Positions 55,544 through 64,000 of a stretch of DNA of 64,000 nt are shown piece after piece (the first letter of the stretch is position 1; each line of letters starts with the position of its first letter). The stretch comes from Buddleja alternifolia (lineage: Eukaryota > Streptophyta > Magnoliopsida > Lamiales > Scrophulariaceae), in contig CM033405.1 in NCBI GenBank assembly GCA_019426215.1, positions 8,595,001-8,659,000 on the forward strand, read 5' to 3'. The position numbers were made by a program, and so were the translations under genes. A model generated the notes under the pieces. It did no database searches. It worked only from the letters and a program-made list of their open reading frames with translations, and was not told where the DNA came from.

Positions 55544-58500
55544 ATGGAGGAAGAAGTTCAAAGGGAAAAGCGAGTTCGGATAGAGGATTCCGGATCGTCT
55601 GCGCCATTCCGGAGCGGGGAAGGTCGTAATGAAGAGAAGATATTGCTAACAAAGGGAGAGCTGGACAAGATGGTGCAGGAAAAGGTGGATGAAATTTTGA
55701 GTCGACTGGGGGCATCGGGACCGGTTACTCCGAATGTTCAGAGGGCTCCGGTGACGCCTATGGCGCCTAAGAGGCTGTTTCAAGATCAAGAGGTGATGGG
55801 TTCACAGGTTAAGAAGAGGGGAGCGGTGGAGGTACAGTCCGATGACGAGGTCGACAGTAGGGCTGACCTGCGGTCAGAAGTCCGAAGAGGAAAGCAGCTT
55901 GTGGATGAAGAAAAAGGGGAACCAGTGCTATCCAAGGCTGAAATTGAAGGCATGTACGAAAAGCTTGGCAGATTGAGTCGTAAGCCGGAGACGCTACTAC
56001 CAAAAAGTAGGCCGGTTTCAGCGTTAATGGCTAGGAATTCGCCATTTTCCGAGTCTATAATGTTCGAAGAACCGCCAAGTTCGTTCAAAGCTCCACTTTT
56101 GCCTACTTACGATGGGACAGGTGCTCCGGGGCCGCATTTGACGACTTTTGAATTGTTGATGTCGTTGTATCATCAGTCTAATGCCATTAATGCGAGGGTT
56201 TTTGTGACGACTTTGGTAGGGCGGGCTCAGGATTGGTTCACGAGTCAGCAATCCGGTTCGATAATTTCTTACGAGCAGCTCATCAAGAGATTTGAGAATC
56301 ATTTTGCGGCCAACAAGAAGGCCAGGAAATCTGTGTCGTCCATGATGGGATTCAAGCAGGGTCCTAGTGAGAGCTTGAGAGATTTTGTACATAGGTTTAA
56401 TCAGGAGGTTTTAGAAATACCTGAATTAACCCATGATCTTGTTGTAACATTTCTTTTGTTGGCTTTAAGAAAAGGTACTTTGGCGTCTGCCTTAGCTCGG
56501 CGTGCACCGAAAGATCAAGAAGAATTGATGCAGTTGGAAGAGCAATGCATCAATGAAGAAGAAATGAATCTATCAAAAGATTCCGAGGCTTGCAAGCCCG
56601 TAAACGATCCAAGAGATCGAAAAGAAAATAGCTATCGGCAGGAAGGGTCGAGGTCTGAAAAGAACCACGAACGACCCCCTCGATATGGAAAATACGAACA
56701 GTACACCCCCTTGAAAGCATCAAGAGGAAGAGTGTTACTGGCTGTACAGCACATGAATGCCATCCGATGGCCAAAGCCAATGAAGTCGAAATCCAGAGCA
56801 AATCCGGATAAATATTGCCATTTTCACAAGGACAAGGGTCACGATACCGAAGAATGCTACCAGTTGAAAGATGAGCTGGAACGTCTCATAAAAGACGGAA
56901 TTTTGAATGACTTCATTGATCGTACCCTCGCGGAAGTAAGAGCCCCAGGGGCCAACCGCGTAAAAGAGGGGAGACCATCACGTAGCCGATCGCCTGAGCG
57001 TTTTCAATATAGAGGGAATGAGAATCGATCCGATCATCGGGTTCGTGACAATCATCTGTATGACCGGCTTAGGAATGATGAATATCCTAGAAGTGATAAC
57101 TATCGGCGGAGTGATGAAAAAAGGGAAAGTGGTAGCAATCGTCAGGGGGATCGAAGAAAAGAGCATACCCATGTGGCTAGGGCAGAGATACACACTATTG
57201 CTGAGGGCCCGGTCGGAGGCGACTCGTCTAGTGCAAGGAAAAAGCATAAGAGGGAAATGCGTGGCAATCACTATCGTCAGGAGCCTACGAGGATCTTTTC
57301 TGTACAGAGTCACGACCCACCAATAGCTTTTGACGATAGAGATTACGAGGGCATGATAGTTCCCCATAATGATCCGATGGTAATAACGATGGATGTCGCG
57401 AATTTTGCGGTGCATAAGGTGTTGGTTGATACTGGCAGTTCAGCAGATATAATATTTTGGGACGTGTTGCAAAAAATGGACTTGGGAAAGGTGAATCTGC
57501 GGAAGGTGAACACTCCTTTGATGGGATTTACTGGATCACAAATCCTGCCAAAAGGATCAATTGAGTTCGATGTATCGTTGGGGTCGGCTTCAAAGAGGAA
57601 AACATTGCGTGTAACTTTTTTGGTTGTGGATACCCCTTTTGCTTATAACATGATAGTGGGGAGGCCGATGCTGAATATGTTTGGAGCTGTAGTTTCGACT
57701 CCTCACCTGAAGATGAAGTTTAAAACCAGGGATGGTATAGGTGAAGTGAGGGGCAATCAGTTGGAGGCGCGGGACTGTTACACTACCTCGTTAATGACAG
57801 ATTCGAGCAAAAAGAGGAAAAGAGAAGTTACGAGGGTGAATGTCATTGACGAGGATGCAGCTATACTGATGCAGCAGCTGGGAAAGAGGCAGAAGAGGGT
57901 GGATACGAGGGTGCAGCCTGTGGAACACAAGACGGTTCAACTTTTTGAAGGAGATACGGAGAAGACTACGAGAATCGGGGGACAGCTGAGTCCTACGATG
58001 GAGGCGAAGTTGATAAAGTTTCTCAAGGCCAACACTGATATTTTTGCGTGGAAAGCCAATGACTTTCAAGGCATTGACCCCGATGTAATAGTGCATCGTC
58101 TGAATGTTGATCCAGAGGCGAGACCAGTCCGTCAAAAACGAAGAAACTTTGGTCCGGACAGAGATGCCATCATTGAAGAAGAAGTGAAGAAACTGCTAGA
58201 AGTAGGTTATGTAAATGAAATTCAATTTACTGAATGGCTAGCAAATGTAGTTCTTGTACCTAAAGCCGAAAACAAATGGCGCATGTGTACTGATTTCACT
58301 GATCTAAACAAAGTTTGCCCTCGGGATCCTTATCCTTTGCCTCGTATTGACCTATTAGTAGACTCAACTGCAGGGTGTGCTTTATTGAGCATGATGGATG
58401 CCTATCAAGGTTTTAATCAAATAATGATGGCAGAGGAAGATAGGGAGAAAACTTCCTTCGTCACGGCCAGAGGTGTCTACTGTTACAATGTGATGCCGTT

Positions 58501-59863
58501 TGGTCTTCGGAATTCCGGGGCCACGTATCAGCGCTTGGTCAACATGATGTTTGAAAACGAGATAGGGAAGACCATGGAGGTTTATATTGATGACATGCTC
58601 GTTAAATCTGTTGACGAGTCAGACCACTTGACTCATTTGATGAAATCTTTTGAAATAATGAAACGATATGGGATGAAATTAAACCCTAATAAATGTACCT
58701 TCGGAGTTCGAGGGGGAAAGTTTTTGGGATACATGGTAACTGAACGAGGTATTGAGGCCAATCCTGAAAAAATCGACGCAATCTTAAATATGAAATCCCC
58801 CTCGAATGTGAAGGACGTTCAAAAACTGACGGGAAGAATGGCAAGCCTGAACAGATTCATCTCTAGATCGGCCGACAAAGGACTACAATTTTTCAAAGTC
58901 TTGCGAAAGGTCAAGAACTTCGCATGGTCCGAAGAATGTGAAAAAGCTTTTCAAGAGCTAAAAGAATACTTGGTATCACCCCCGTTACTGATAAAACCTG
59001 TCTTCGGAGAGTCCCTATTCTTGTACTTGGCTGTTTCTTTAGCCGCCATCAGTGCAGTCCTGGTCCGAGAGGTGGAGAGTGAACACAAGCCCGTGTATTA
59101 CGTTAGCAAATTAATTCAGGGGCCTGAGTTCAATTATTTGGAGATTGAAAAATGGGCACTTGCTTTGGTGACTTCTGCCCGAAAATTGCGACCCTATTTT
59201 CAGTCCCACCACATCGTCGTACTAACGAACACGCCATTGAAACAGGTGTTGGCAAAACCTGATGTCTCTGGCAGACTCGTGAAATGGGCTATTGAACTGG
59301 GAGAATTCAACATTGAATATAGAAGCCGTACCGCAGTGAAAGCCCAGGTAATGGCGGATTTTGTTGTTGAGATGACGTCGGCAGCGGTCCTTGGGGTCGC
59401 TATAACGGAACCTGTGAAGCCATGGCTCCTACATGTGGACGGTTCCTCGATGACGAAACGAGGAGGAGTAGGAGTCTGGTTGCGAACACCGGATGGGGTG
59501 GATTTGGAATTTGCTATCAAGTTAAATTTTGACGTCACCAACAACGAAGCTGAGTATGAGGCCCTCATCGCAGGGTTGAAAATGGCAAAAAGCTTGGAAG
59601 TAAAAATAATGATGGTTTATACAGACTCACAGTTGGTGGCTAGACAAGTTGCCGGTACGTATGGAGCAAGAGAGCGAACGATGATAAGATATTTGAAGCG
59701 GGTGAAGGAATTGATGCTCGAATTCGAAAAAGTCGAATTGCATCAGATTCCTAGAGATGAAAATGTGAGAGCCGATGTCTTGTCGAAGTTTGCGAATCAG
59801 ATTGTGGGATTAACGAGCAGGAAGGTCACTCATTCCTGCTGGTGGCTGAACACTCGGAAATAG
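55544..59863 (+). CDS. Tat-lineage gag-protease-RT-RNase H-archaeal RNase H polyprotein
   Basis: A single open frame of 1439 codons. A gag domain lies at about residues 185-330 (TFELLMSLYHQSNAINARVF, QDWFTSQQSG, FENHFAANKKARKS). A knuckle-like CHFHKDKGHDTEEC lies near 425. The protease has VDTGSSAD (V628, D629). Reverse transcriptase covers about 865-1060, with DFTDLNKVCPRDPYPLP, PFGLRNSGATYQR and YIDD at 1014-1017. The gypsy RNase H follows (ISAVLVRE, VYYVSKLIQG). A second, archaeal-type RNase H lies near 1295-1425 (HVDGSS with D1299, NNEAEYEAL, YTDSQLV). The dual RNase H is the known mark of the Tat lineage. The frame ends through a shift near 59828, after which pol continues in another frame. 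Start ATG chosen as the first in frame, 34 bases after the primer site. Confidence 0.92.
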   Translation: MEEEVQREKRVRIEDSGSSAPFRSGEGRNEEKILLTKGELDKMVQEKVDEILSRLGASGPVTPNVQRAPVTPMAPKRLFQDQEVMGSQVKKRGAVEVQSDDEVDSRADLRSEVRRGKQLVDEEKGEPVLSKAEIEGMYEKLGRLSRKPETLLPKSRPVSALMARNSPFSESIMFEEPPSSFKAPLLPTYDGTGAPGPHLTTFELLMSLYHQSNAINARVFVTTLVGRAQDWFTSQQSGSIISYEQLIKRFENHFAANKKARKSVSSMMGFKQGPSESLRDFVHRFNQEVLEIPELTHDLVVTFLLLALRKGTLASALARRAPKDQEELMQLEEQCINEEEMNLSKDSEACKPVNDPRDRKENSYRQEGSRSEKNHERPPRYGKYEQYTPLKASRGRVLLAVQHMNAIRWPKPMKSKSRANPDKYCHFHKDKGHDTEECYQLKDELERLIKDGILNDFIDRTLAEVRAPGANRVKEGRPSRSRSPERFQYRGNENRSDHRVRDNHLYDRLRNDEYPRSDNYRRSDEKRESGSNRQGDRRKEHTHVARAEIHTIAEGPVGGDSSSARKKHKREMRGNHYRQEPTRIFSVQSHDPPIAFDDRDYEGMIVPHNDPMVITMDVANFAVHKVLVDTGSSADIIFWDVLQKMDLGKVNLRKVNTPLMGFTGSQILPKGSIEFDVSLGSASKRKTLRVTFLVVDTPFAYNMIVGRPMLNMFGAVVSTPHLKMKFKTRDGIGEVRGNQLEARDCYTTSLMTDSSKKRKREVTRVNVIDEDAAILMQQLGKRQKRVDTRVQPVEHKTVQLFEGDTEKTTRIGGQLSPTMEAKLIKFLKANTDIFAWKANDFQGIDPDVIVHRLNVDPEARPVRQKRRNFGPDRDAIIEEEVKKLLEVGYVNEIQFTEWLANVVLVPKAENKWRMCTDFTDLNKVCPRDPYPLPRIDLLVDSTAGCALLSMMDAYQGFNQIMMAEEDREKTSFVTARGVYCYNVMPFGLRNSGATYQRLVNMMFENEIGKTMEVYIDDMLVKSVDESDHLTHLMKSFEIMKRYGMKLNPNKCTFGVRGGKFLGYMVTERGIEANPEKIDAILNMKSPSNVKDVQKLTGRMASLNRFISRSADKGLQFFKVLRKVKNFAWSEECEKAFQELKEYLVSPPLLIKPVFGESLFLYLAVSLAAISAVLVREVESEHKPVYYVSKLIQGPEFNYLEIEKWALALVTSARKLRPYFQSHHIVVLTNTPLKQVLAKPDVSGRLVKWAIELGEFNIEYRSRTAVKAQVMADFVVEMTSAAVLGVAITEPVKPWLLHVDGSSMTKRGGVGVWLRTPDGVDLEFAIKLNFDVTNNEAEYEALIAGLKMAKSLEVKIMMVYTDSQLVARQVAGTYGARERTMIRYLKRVKELMLEFEKVELHQIPRDENVRADVLSKFANQIVGLTSRKVTHSCWWLNTRK

Positions 59864-61228
59864 ACCCGTTAACATCAGTCCTTCCAGTTTCGATGGAGAG
59901 TTCATGGAAAGATGCAATTACCGACTATCTAGTCAATGACGAACTACCTCGGGACAAGGTGGAAGCCAGGAAATTCGTTCAAAGAGCAACTAGGTTTGTT
60001 GTTGTGAGTGGAGACCTCTACAAACGATCAGTGGGGGGCCGTTGTTACGATGTCTAACTCCATCAGAATCAGAATATGTCCTTCGTGAAATACACGAGGG
60101 AAGCTGTGGAAATCACTCTGCAGGAAGATCGTTGGCTCAAAAAATAACAAGGCAAGGTTATTTTTGGCCGACATTGGTAAAAGATGCTCATGAATTTGCC
60201 AAAAAATGCAGGCAATGTCAGCGGCATTCTAGTGAGATACATCGACCAGGAACCCCTATGGAGCCAATTAAAATTGTGTATCCGTTTGACCAATGGGGCA
60301 TTGATATCTTAGGTTGGTAGAACCTCATCAATGCACGTGTTTAAAAAAAAAAAAAACAAACAAACAAAAACAACATAAAATGCACGACTGACCGATTAAA
60401 TTGTATGCAGGGCCTTTTCCTCCAGCACAACATCAAAAGAAATTTGTCATTGTAGCAATCGAGCATTTCACGAAATGGATAGAAGCAGAAGCTGTGGCCC
60501 GCATCACAGAGAAAGTCGTCATCGATTTCATCTGGAAGAATATAATCTGCAGGTTTGGTATACCTCGAATACTGATATCGGATAATGGGACGCAATTCAA
60601 TGGTAAAGCCATCACAGATTGGTGTTCCGAATTGAAGATTCAGCAAAATTTCACCGCGGTGGGTCATCCCCAAGCTAACGGACTGACAGAAGTGGCGAAT
60701 CGTATACTAATGCAACATCTCAAAACCAGACTCGATGGTGAGCGGAAGGGATGGGTAGACGAGCTTCAAGGAGTGTTATGGGCATATCGAACAACACCTC
60801 GTTCGTCTACAGGCGAAACTCCATTTTGTTTAATTTATGGCTCGGAAGCGGTAATTACAGCGGAGATTGGAATGATGACTCATCGAGTGAGCGCTTATGA
60901 CCCTGAAGAGAACAGGTCCACAAGAGAATTCGAGCTAGATGTCATTGATGGTGTGCGCGACAAGGCGTTTGCCAGTATGTTGAGGCAAAAGAGCACCATG
61001 GCAAGAGCATACAATAGAAGGGTGAAGGCTCGGTCTTTTCAAGTTGGAGACCTGGTTCTGAAGAGGGTGGAAGTATCGAGGCATGTTAAAAAGTTAGAAG
61101 CGAACTGGGAAGGACCATTTAAGGTCGTAAAAATTACGAAGGCAATGACCTATCGCTTACAAGATCTCGTGGGTAACGACCTGCCACGCCCTTGGAATGT
61201 AAATAACTTGCTCAAATTCTATGCATAA
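59864..61228 (+). pseudogene. Integrase part of the Tat polyprotein (two frameshifts, intron-like insert)
   Basis: Continues pol in the frame beginning near 59842 (VAEHSEIDPLTSVLPV), shifts again near a run of six G at about 60033-60038, and then reads the integrase zinc finger (H-x-x-x-x-x-x-H in HEGSCGNH, C-x2-C in CRQCQ) at 60042-60312. A 98-nt insert follows, then the catalytic core at 60411-61228 to the stop. The core has SDNGTQFNGK and HPQANGLTEVANR, so the second Asp and the Glu of the D,D,E triad are there, but the first position reads IEHFTKW where relatives have IDYFTKW, an Asp-to-Glu change. A C-terminal GPF/KV-type segment follows (WEGPFKVVKI). Probably inactive unless the shifts are sequence errors. 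Confidence 0.88.
60313..60410 (+). other. 98-nt GT-AG intron-like insert in integrase
   Basis: After ATATCTTAG comes GTTGGTAG; the insert ends TTGTATGCAG and the next bases are GGCCTTTTCC. Removing it restores I-D-I-L-G-P-F-P-P in frame. It contains a poly-A/CAAA tract and a CTGAC branch-point-like motif about 20 bases before the AG. Position is between the zinc finger and the catalytic core. Confidence 0.7.
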
Positions 61229-61513
61229 AGGGGGCATTTACGATGCAGTGTTGTTAAATCCAATGATGTATCTTTACTTCGATTTTAGGAGGTGCTTTAT
61301 ACATATGTGAGTGAGCATATATAATAAATCAAAATAAATCAAAGTAAATCAAAATGGGATAAGATCCTCGTTCAAACATTTGGCAACTACAGAAACAGGA
61401 AATAATCCCAAGATCGTCAAAACAAAAACGATACGTTTCACATATCATCAAAACAAATGTAAAACAAAAACCAAAACCATGCAAAATTAAAAACTAGCCC
61501 AACTACTCTATAG

Positions 61514-64000
61514 TCAATCTTCGATAACTTGGGGCTCGTCAGCTGAGGCTGCGGCTTCGCCTTCACCCCGATGAACAGTTGCCTCCAATTCTCGTTCGAA
61601 TTGGATACTAGCTCCAGATTCGCCGATGACTAAGGCATTGAATTCCGGGAAGTAGGTATAAGAGGCACCATCAAGGGGGGTGGCCGATGGTCGTTTGAGG
61701 GGTGCTCTCAGGTAGGAGTTAACAAATTCTTCCTCCTGGAAAGTAGAGGGGAGATTCTCGTTTCCTACAAGTAATCGAGGGCTTTACAGAAGCCGTCTTG
61801 AACATCGTTCAAGGCTTGATCGAGTAAGCGGTCGTCGATTACAGTGGAGTGGAGCATGTCATGGGCCCCGCTCAGACGAGCATCGTCAAGCTGGCGTCGA
61901 AAGGAGGACGATTCTTGGAATTCCCGACGACCGGCAGCTTTGCCCAGGGTGAATTGACGTCGTTTCTCAGCCTCGGCCCCCTTCTGCAATGCACTTAGTT
62001 GTTGACGAAGCTCAGTGTTGGCTCGTTCGAGATCCGCCATTTTGAGCTTATCAGCATCGTAGGAGCGGCAGAGCATATCGAGCTCCGTCTGCGGATGAAT
62101 CAAGTTATTTTCGTCTTTTGAAAATGGCAACGGGGCTAAAGATAGCAGCAAATACAACTTACTTGTAGAGAGGACGCTCTCTCTTTGTCCTCCTGGGCAG
62201 CAAGCAACTCAGCTTGGACTTGTCCCTTGTAGTCCGTGAGTTCTTGCTGAGATCTTCTCAGGACCTCCTTTAGGCTCGAGCTGGTACGGGACAACTGATG
62301 TATCAACAGCTTCGTCTGCAACGACACAGAAATGACACTGTCAAGCGAAGTTATAAAAGGAATTAGACCAGGAAGATAGAACGTTGCAAATAGTATACCT
62401 TTTCGAGGTATTGAGCGGCTTGCTTCTCGACGATGGGGTGAGGCTGATCGAGAATCAGAGCCTTATCTCTGGGCAAGAGTGTGCGATGAAATAGTTCGAT
62501 GGCGGTGTTGCCACTGCGATCCTCGAGTATGCTACTATCAGGATATATGTGCCAATCCTGCATAAGTGGCTGCTGATCAGAACGAGGGGAGGCGCGTTCA
62601 ATTACCTCACATTCGAGGTAGTCTTTAAGCAGCAATGATTCGGCCTCGTTCAGCAGCTCATAGTCGCGGGCTGTGGGCTGGTTTGGACGTCCAGTTTGGG
62701 GGGTTGTAAGGGTCCCTTCGGCTGGAATGGATTGAGAGGTACCCTCCCGGTGAGGTCGTTTTTCGAGACGACCATACGCAGCACCAGTTAGCTCTCCGAC
62801 TGTTTTGGTCCGGCGACGACGGACGAGAGAGCCTTCCTCAACCTCGGGTGCGGGTCCGGTGCTAATGGCTCGGGGAGGACAAGGTGTGGTTGGAGCAGTT
62901 TGTGCGGATAGGTGGGCTCACCGATCCTTAGGGAAGGTTGCCCTTGAGTTCGTCCCCGGCCACGCCCTCGGCCAGCACCTCGACCAGTGGCGGCGGCTGC
63001 CCGTTGAGCCGCTTCGGCAGCGATGACAACTTTTTTATTCAGACGAGCCTGTCTCTCTTCCATAGCTACGAATAAAGAAAAAACGGCATTAGTTGACCAT
63101 AGTACATTGAGGAATATCATAAACGATGCAAGAAGAAATTGTTACCGAGATTCTCGACGACAGGCACGTCGGCACCACTTAGACCACACGTGACAAGCAT
63201 AGACTCACTCATCACGACCTCGGGCTTGAACAGCCGCTTGAGGATACGTTTTAGTGTCCGTCGAGGTATGGTGGGTCGACCAACATTGCTCAAGTCAACG
63301 AGGTCCATACCCCACGGACGAGGTATATTCCAAGGCTGGTCTGCAGGGGGAGCGATGAAGAAAAACTTTTTCTTCCAATCTCCAAATGAAGATTGCGTTC
63401 GCGATTGCAGACGACAATGACGCTGGGGTCCGAGGAAGAAAAAACCTTCCTCCGTAGATTTAGTACATCGATGTACTGACAGAAAACCATTGAAATTTTT
63501 GATGTTTGGGTGAACTCCATACATCCTCATTATGACTATAAAAAAAATCATATGCCTGTAAGAATTGGGAAGTAATTGAGTGGGGCTTAAACGAAGGTGA
63601 AGAAGAATGTTAACTATGGCAGGGTGTAGAGGAAACCTAAGCCCTGAAGCAAGATGGGCCACATGTATGGTACGGAATCCTAATGGGGGACGATGCATTC
63701 TGTCATCCTCGTTGGGGACTAAAGTCCGATAGTTGGGAGGGATATGGTATCTAACCCGAATATCGGCGATATTCGAGGCAGTTAAAATAGAGGAATAACT
63801 TAACCAGGGGATTACTCTACGAGCCCTATCCATGTCAGAAAATAACTGGGTATTAACATCCTCGTCTCCTTCGATAGCGACGGGTGCGTCGTTTATATTG
63901 GGTTCGGGGGATGTCCCGGGACTACTAGAGCTGCTAGTAGAATCGCTTTGACCAGACGAGGAGGTCTCACTCTCCTCGTCAAAGACACGCACACCAGAGG
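61514..64000 (-). CDS. Spliced antisense gene of the Tat element, Transposase_28-like (partial)
   Basis: Lies downstream of pol on the opposite strand, the place of the extra antisense ORF of Tat elements. Predicted exons (minus): from beyond the window edge to 63146; 63065-62399; 62315-62164; 62088-61514. The introns are 80, 83 and 75 nt, each GT-AG, and the joins keep frame (VENL-A-MEERQA; YLEK-TKLL; SSLQ-TELDML). The N-terminal domain has HLASGLRFPLHPAIVNILLH and LSPTQLLPNS (PF04195-like). The middle is rich in RGRGRGR and the C-terminal part is a coiled coil (DLERANTELRQQLSALQK). Exon 2 seems to change frame once near 62900, and either a frameshift or a ~35-nt intron occurs near 61767. 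The start is outside the window. Function unknown. Confidence 0.75.

Noticed and set aside
55786..57415. Several minus-strand ORFs inside gag-protease of the Tat element
   Set aside because: Opposite-strand shadows of the 1439-codon polyprotein; no domain recognised.

Overview
The window is nuclear DNA from a flowering plant, probably a eudicot. The support is AT-rich intergenic DNA, GT-AG introns, plant-specific gene families (a J-domain/DUF3444 protein and a plant-type alkaline ceramidase), and a dense set of plant LTR retrotransposons, MITEs, a tRNA-derived SINE and a Mutator-like element. The species cannot be read from the sequence. One 5-N assembly gap lies at 4968-4972. No rRNA gene, tRNA gene, CRISPR array or bacterial-style operon was seen.

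Layout. 1-4.4 kb: a short inverted-repeat element and a decayed minus-strand Copia element (two diverged LTR-like repeats around a broken RNase H end). 5-10.3 kb: a minus-strand Athila-like Ty3/gypsy element with broken gag-protease, a tRNA-Asp-type primer site and one 1.3 kb LTR, marked by palindromes around TGCACARTTGTGCA. 11-17.5 kb: a solo Copia LTR with a perfect TTCTA duplication, then a second LTR of the same family with primer site and broken gag. 17.6-19.3 kb: a different Copia LTR. 19.9-24.1 kb: an intact gene for a 788-residue J-domain/DUF3444 protein behind a site II/telo-box promoter. 27.2-28.4 kb: a long inverted repeat. 29.7-34.3 kb: a minus-strand alkaline ceramidase gene (255 residues from two coding exons) whose leader intron holds two MITEs. 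34.6-39 kb: hAT-like and Tourist-like MITEs and an old Copia LTR split by a hAT-like element.

39.0-49.1 kb: a complete-ended but pol-less Tat-type gypsy element. It carries a gag gene with a 60-bp coding minisatellite and an antisense Transposase_28-like ORF. Nested in it are a solo Copia LTR with perfect CCTAC duplication and a 3.0 kb Mutator-type element with perfect 9-bp duplication, long inverted arms full of small palindromes, and a plant-mobile-domain gene fragment at its centre. A tRNA-derived SINE with a perfect 14-bp duplication follows directly.

51.4-54.9 kb: a second, broken copy of the J-domain gene, so the region holds a gene duplication of which one member has died. 54.9 kb to the right edge: a Tat-lineage gypsy element with LTR, primer site, gag-protease-RT-RNase H and a second archaeal-type RNase H, an integrase interrupted by two frameshifts and a 98-nt GT-AG intron-like insert, and a spliced antisense gene running off the window.

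Only two host genes look functional: the J-domain/DUF3444 gene (+) and the ceramidase gene (-), arranged tail to tail. Everything else is transposon, relic or unassigned spacer. The most unusual objects are the palindrome-armed Mutator element, the intron-like insert in integrase, and the spliced antisense gene of the Tat elements.
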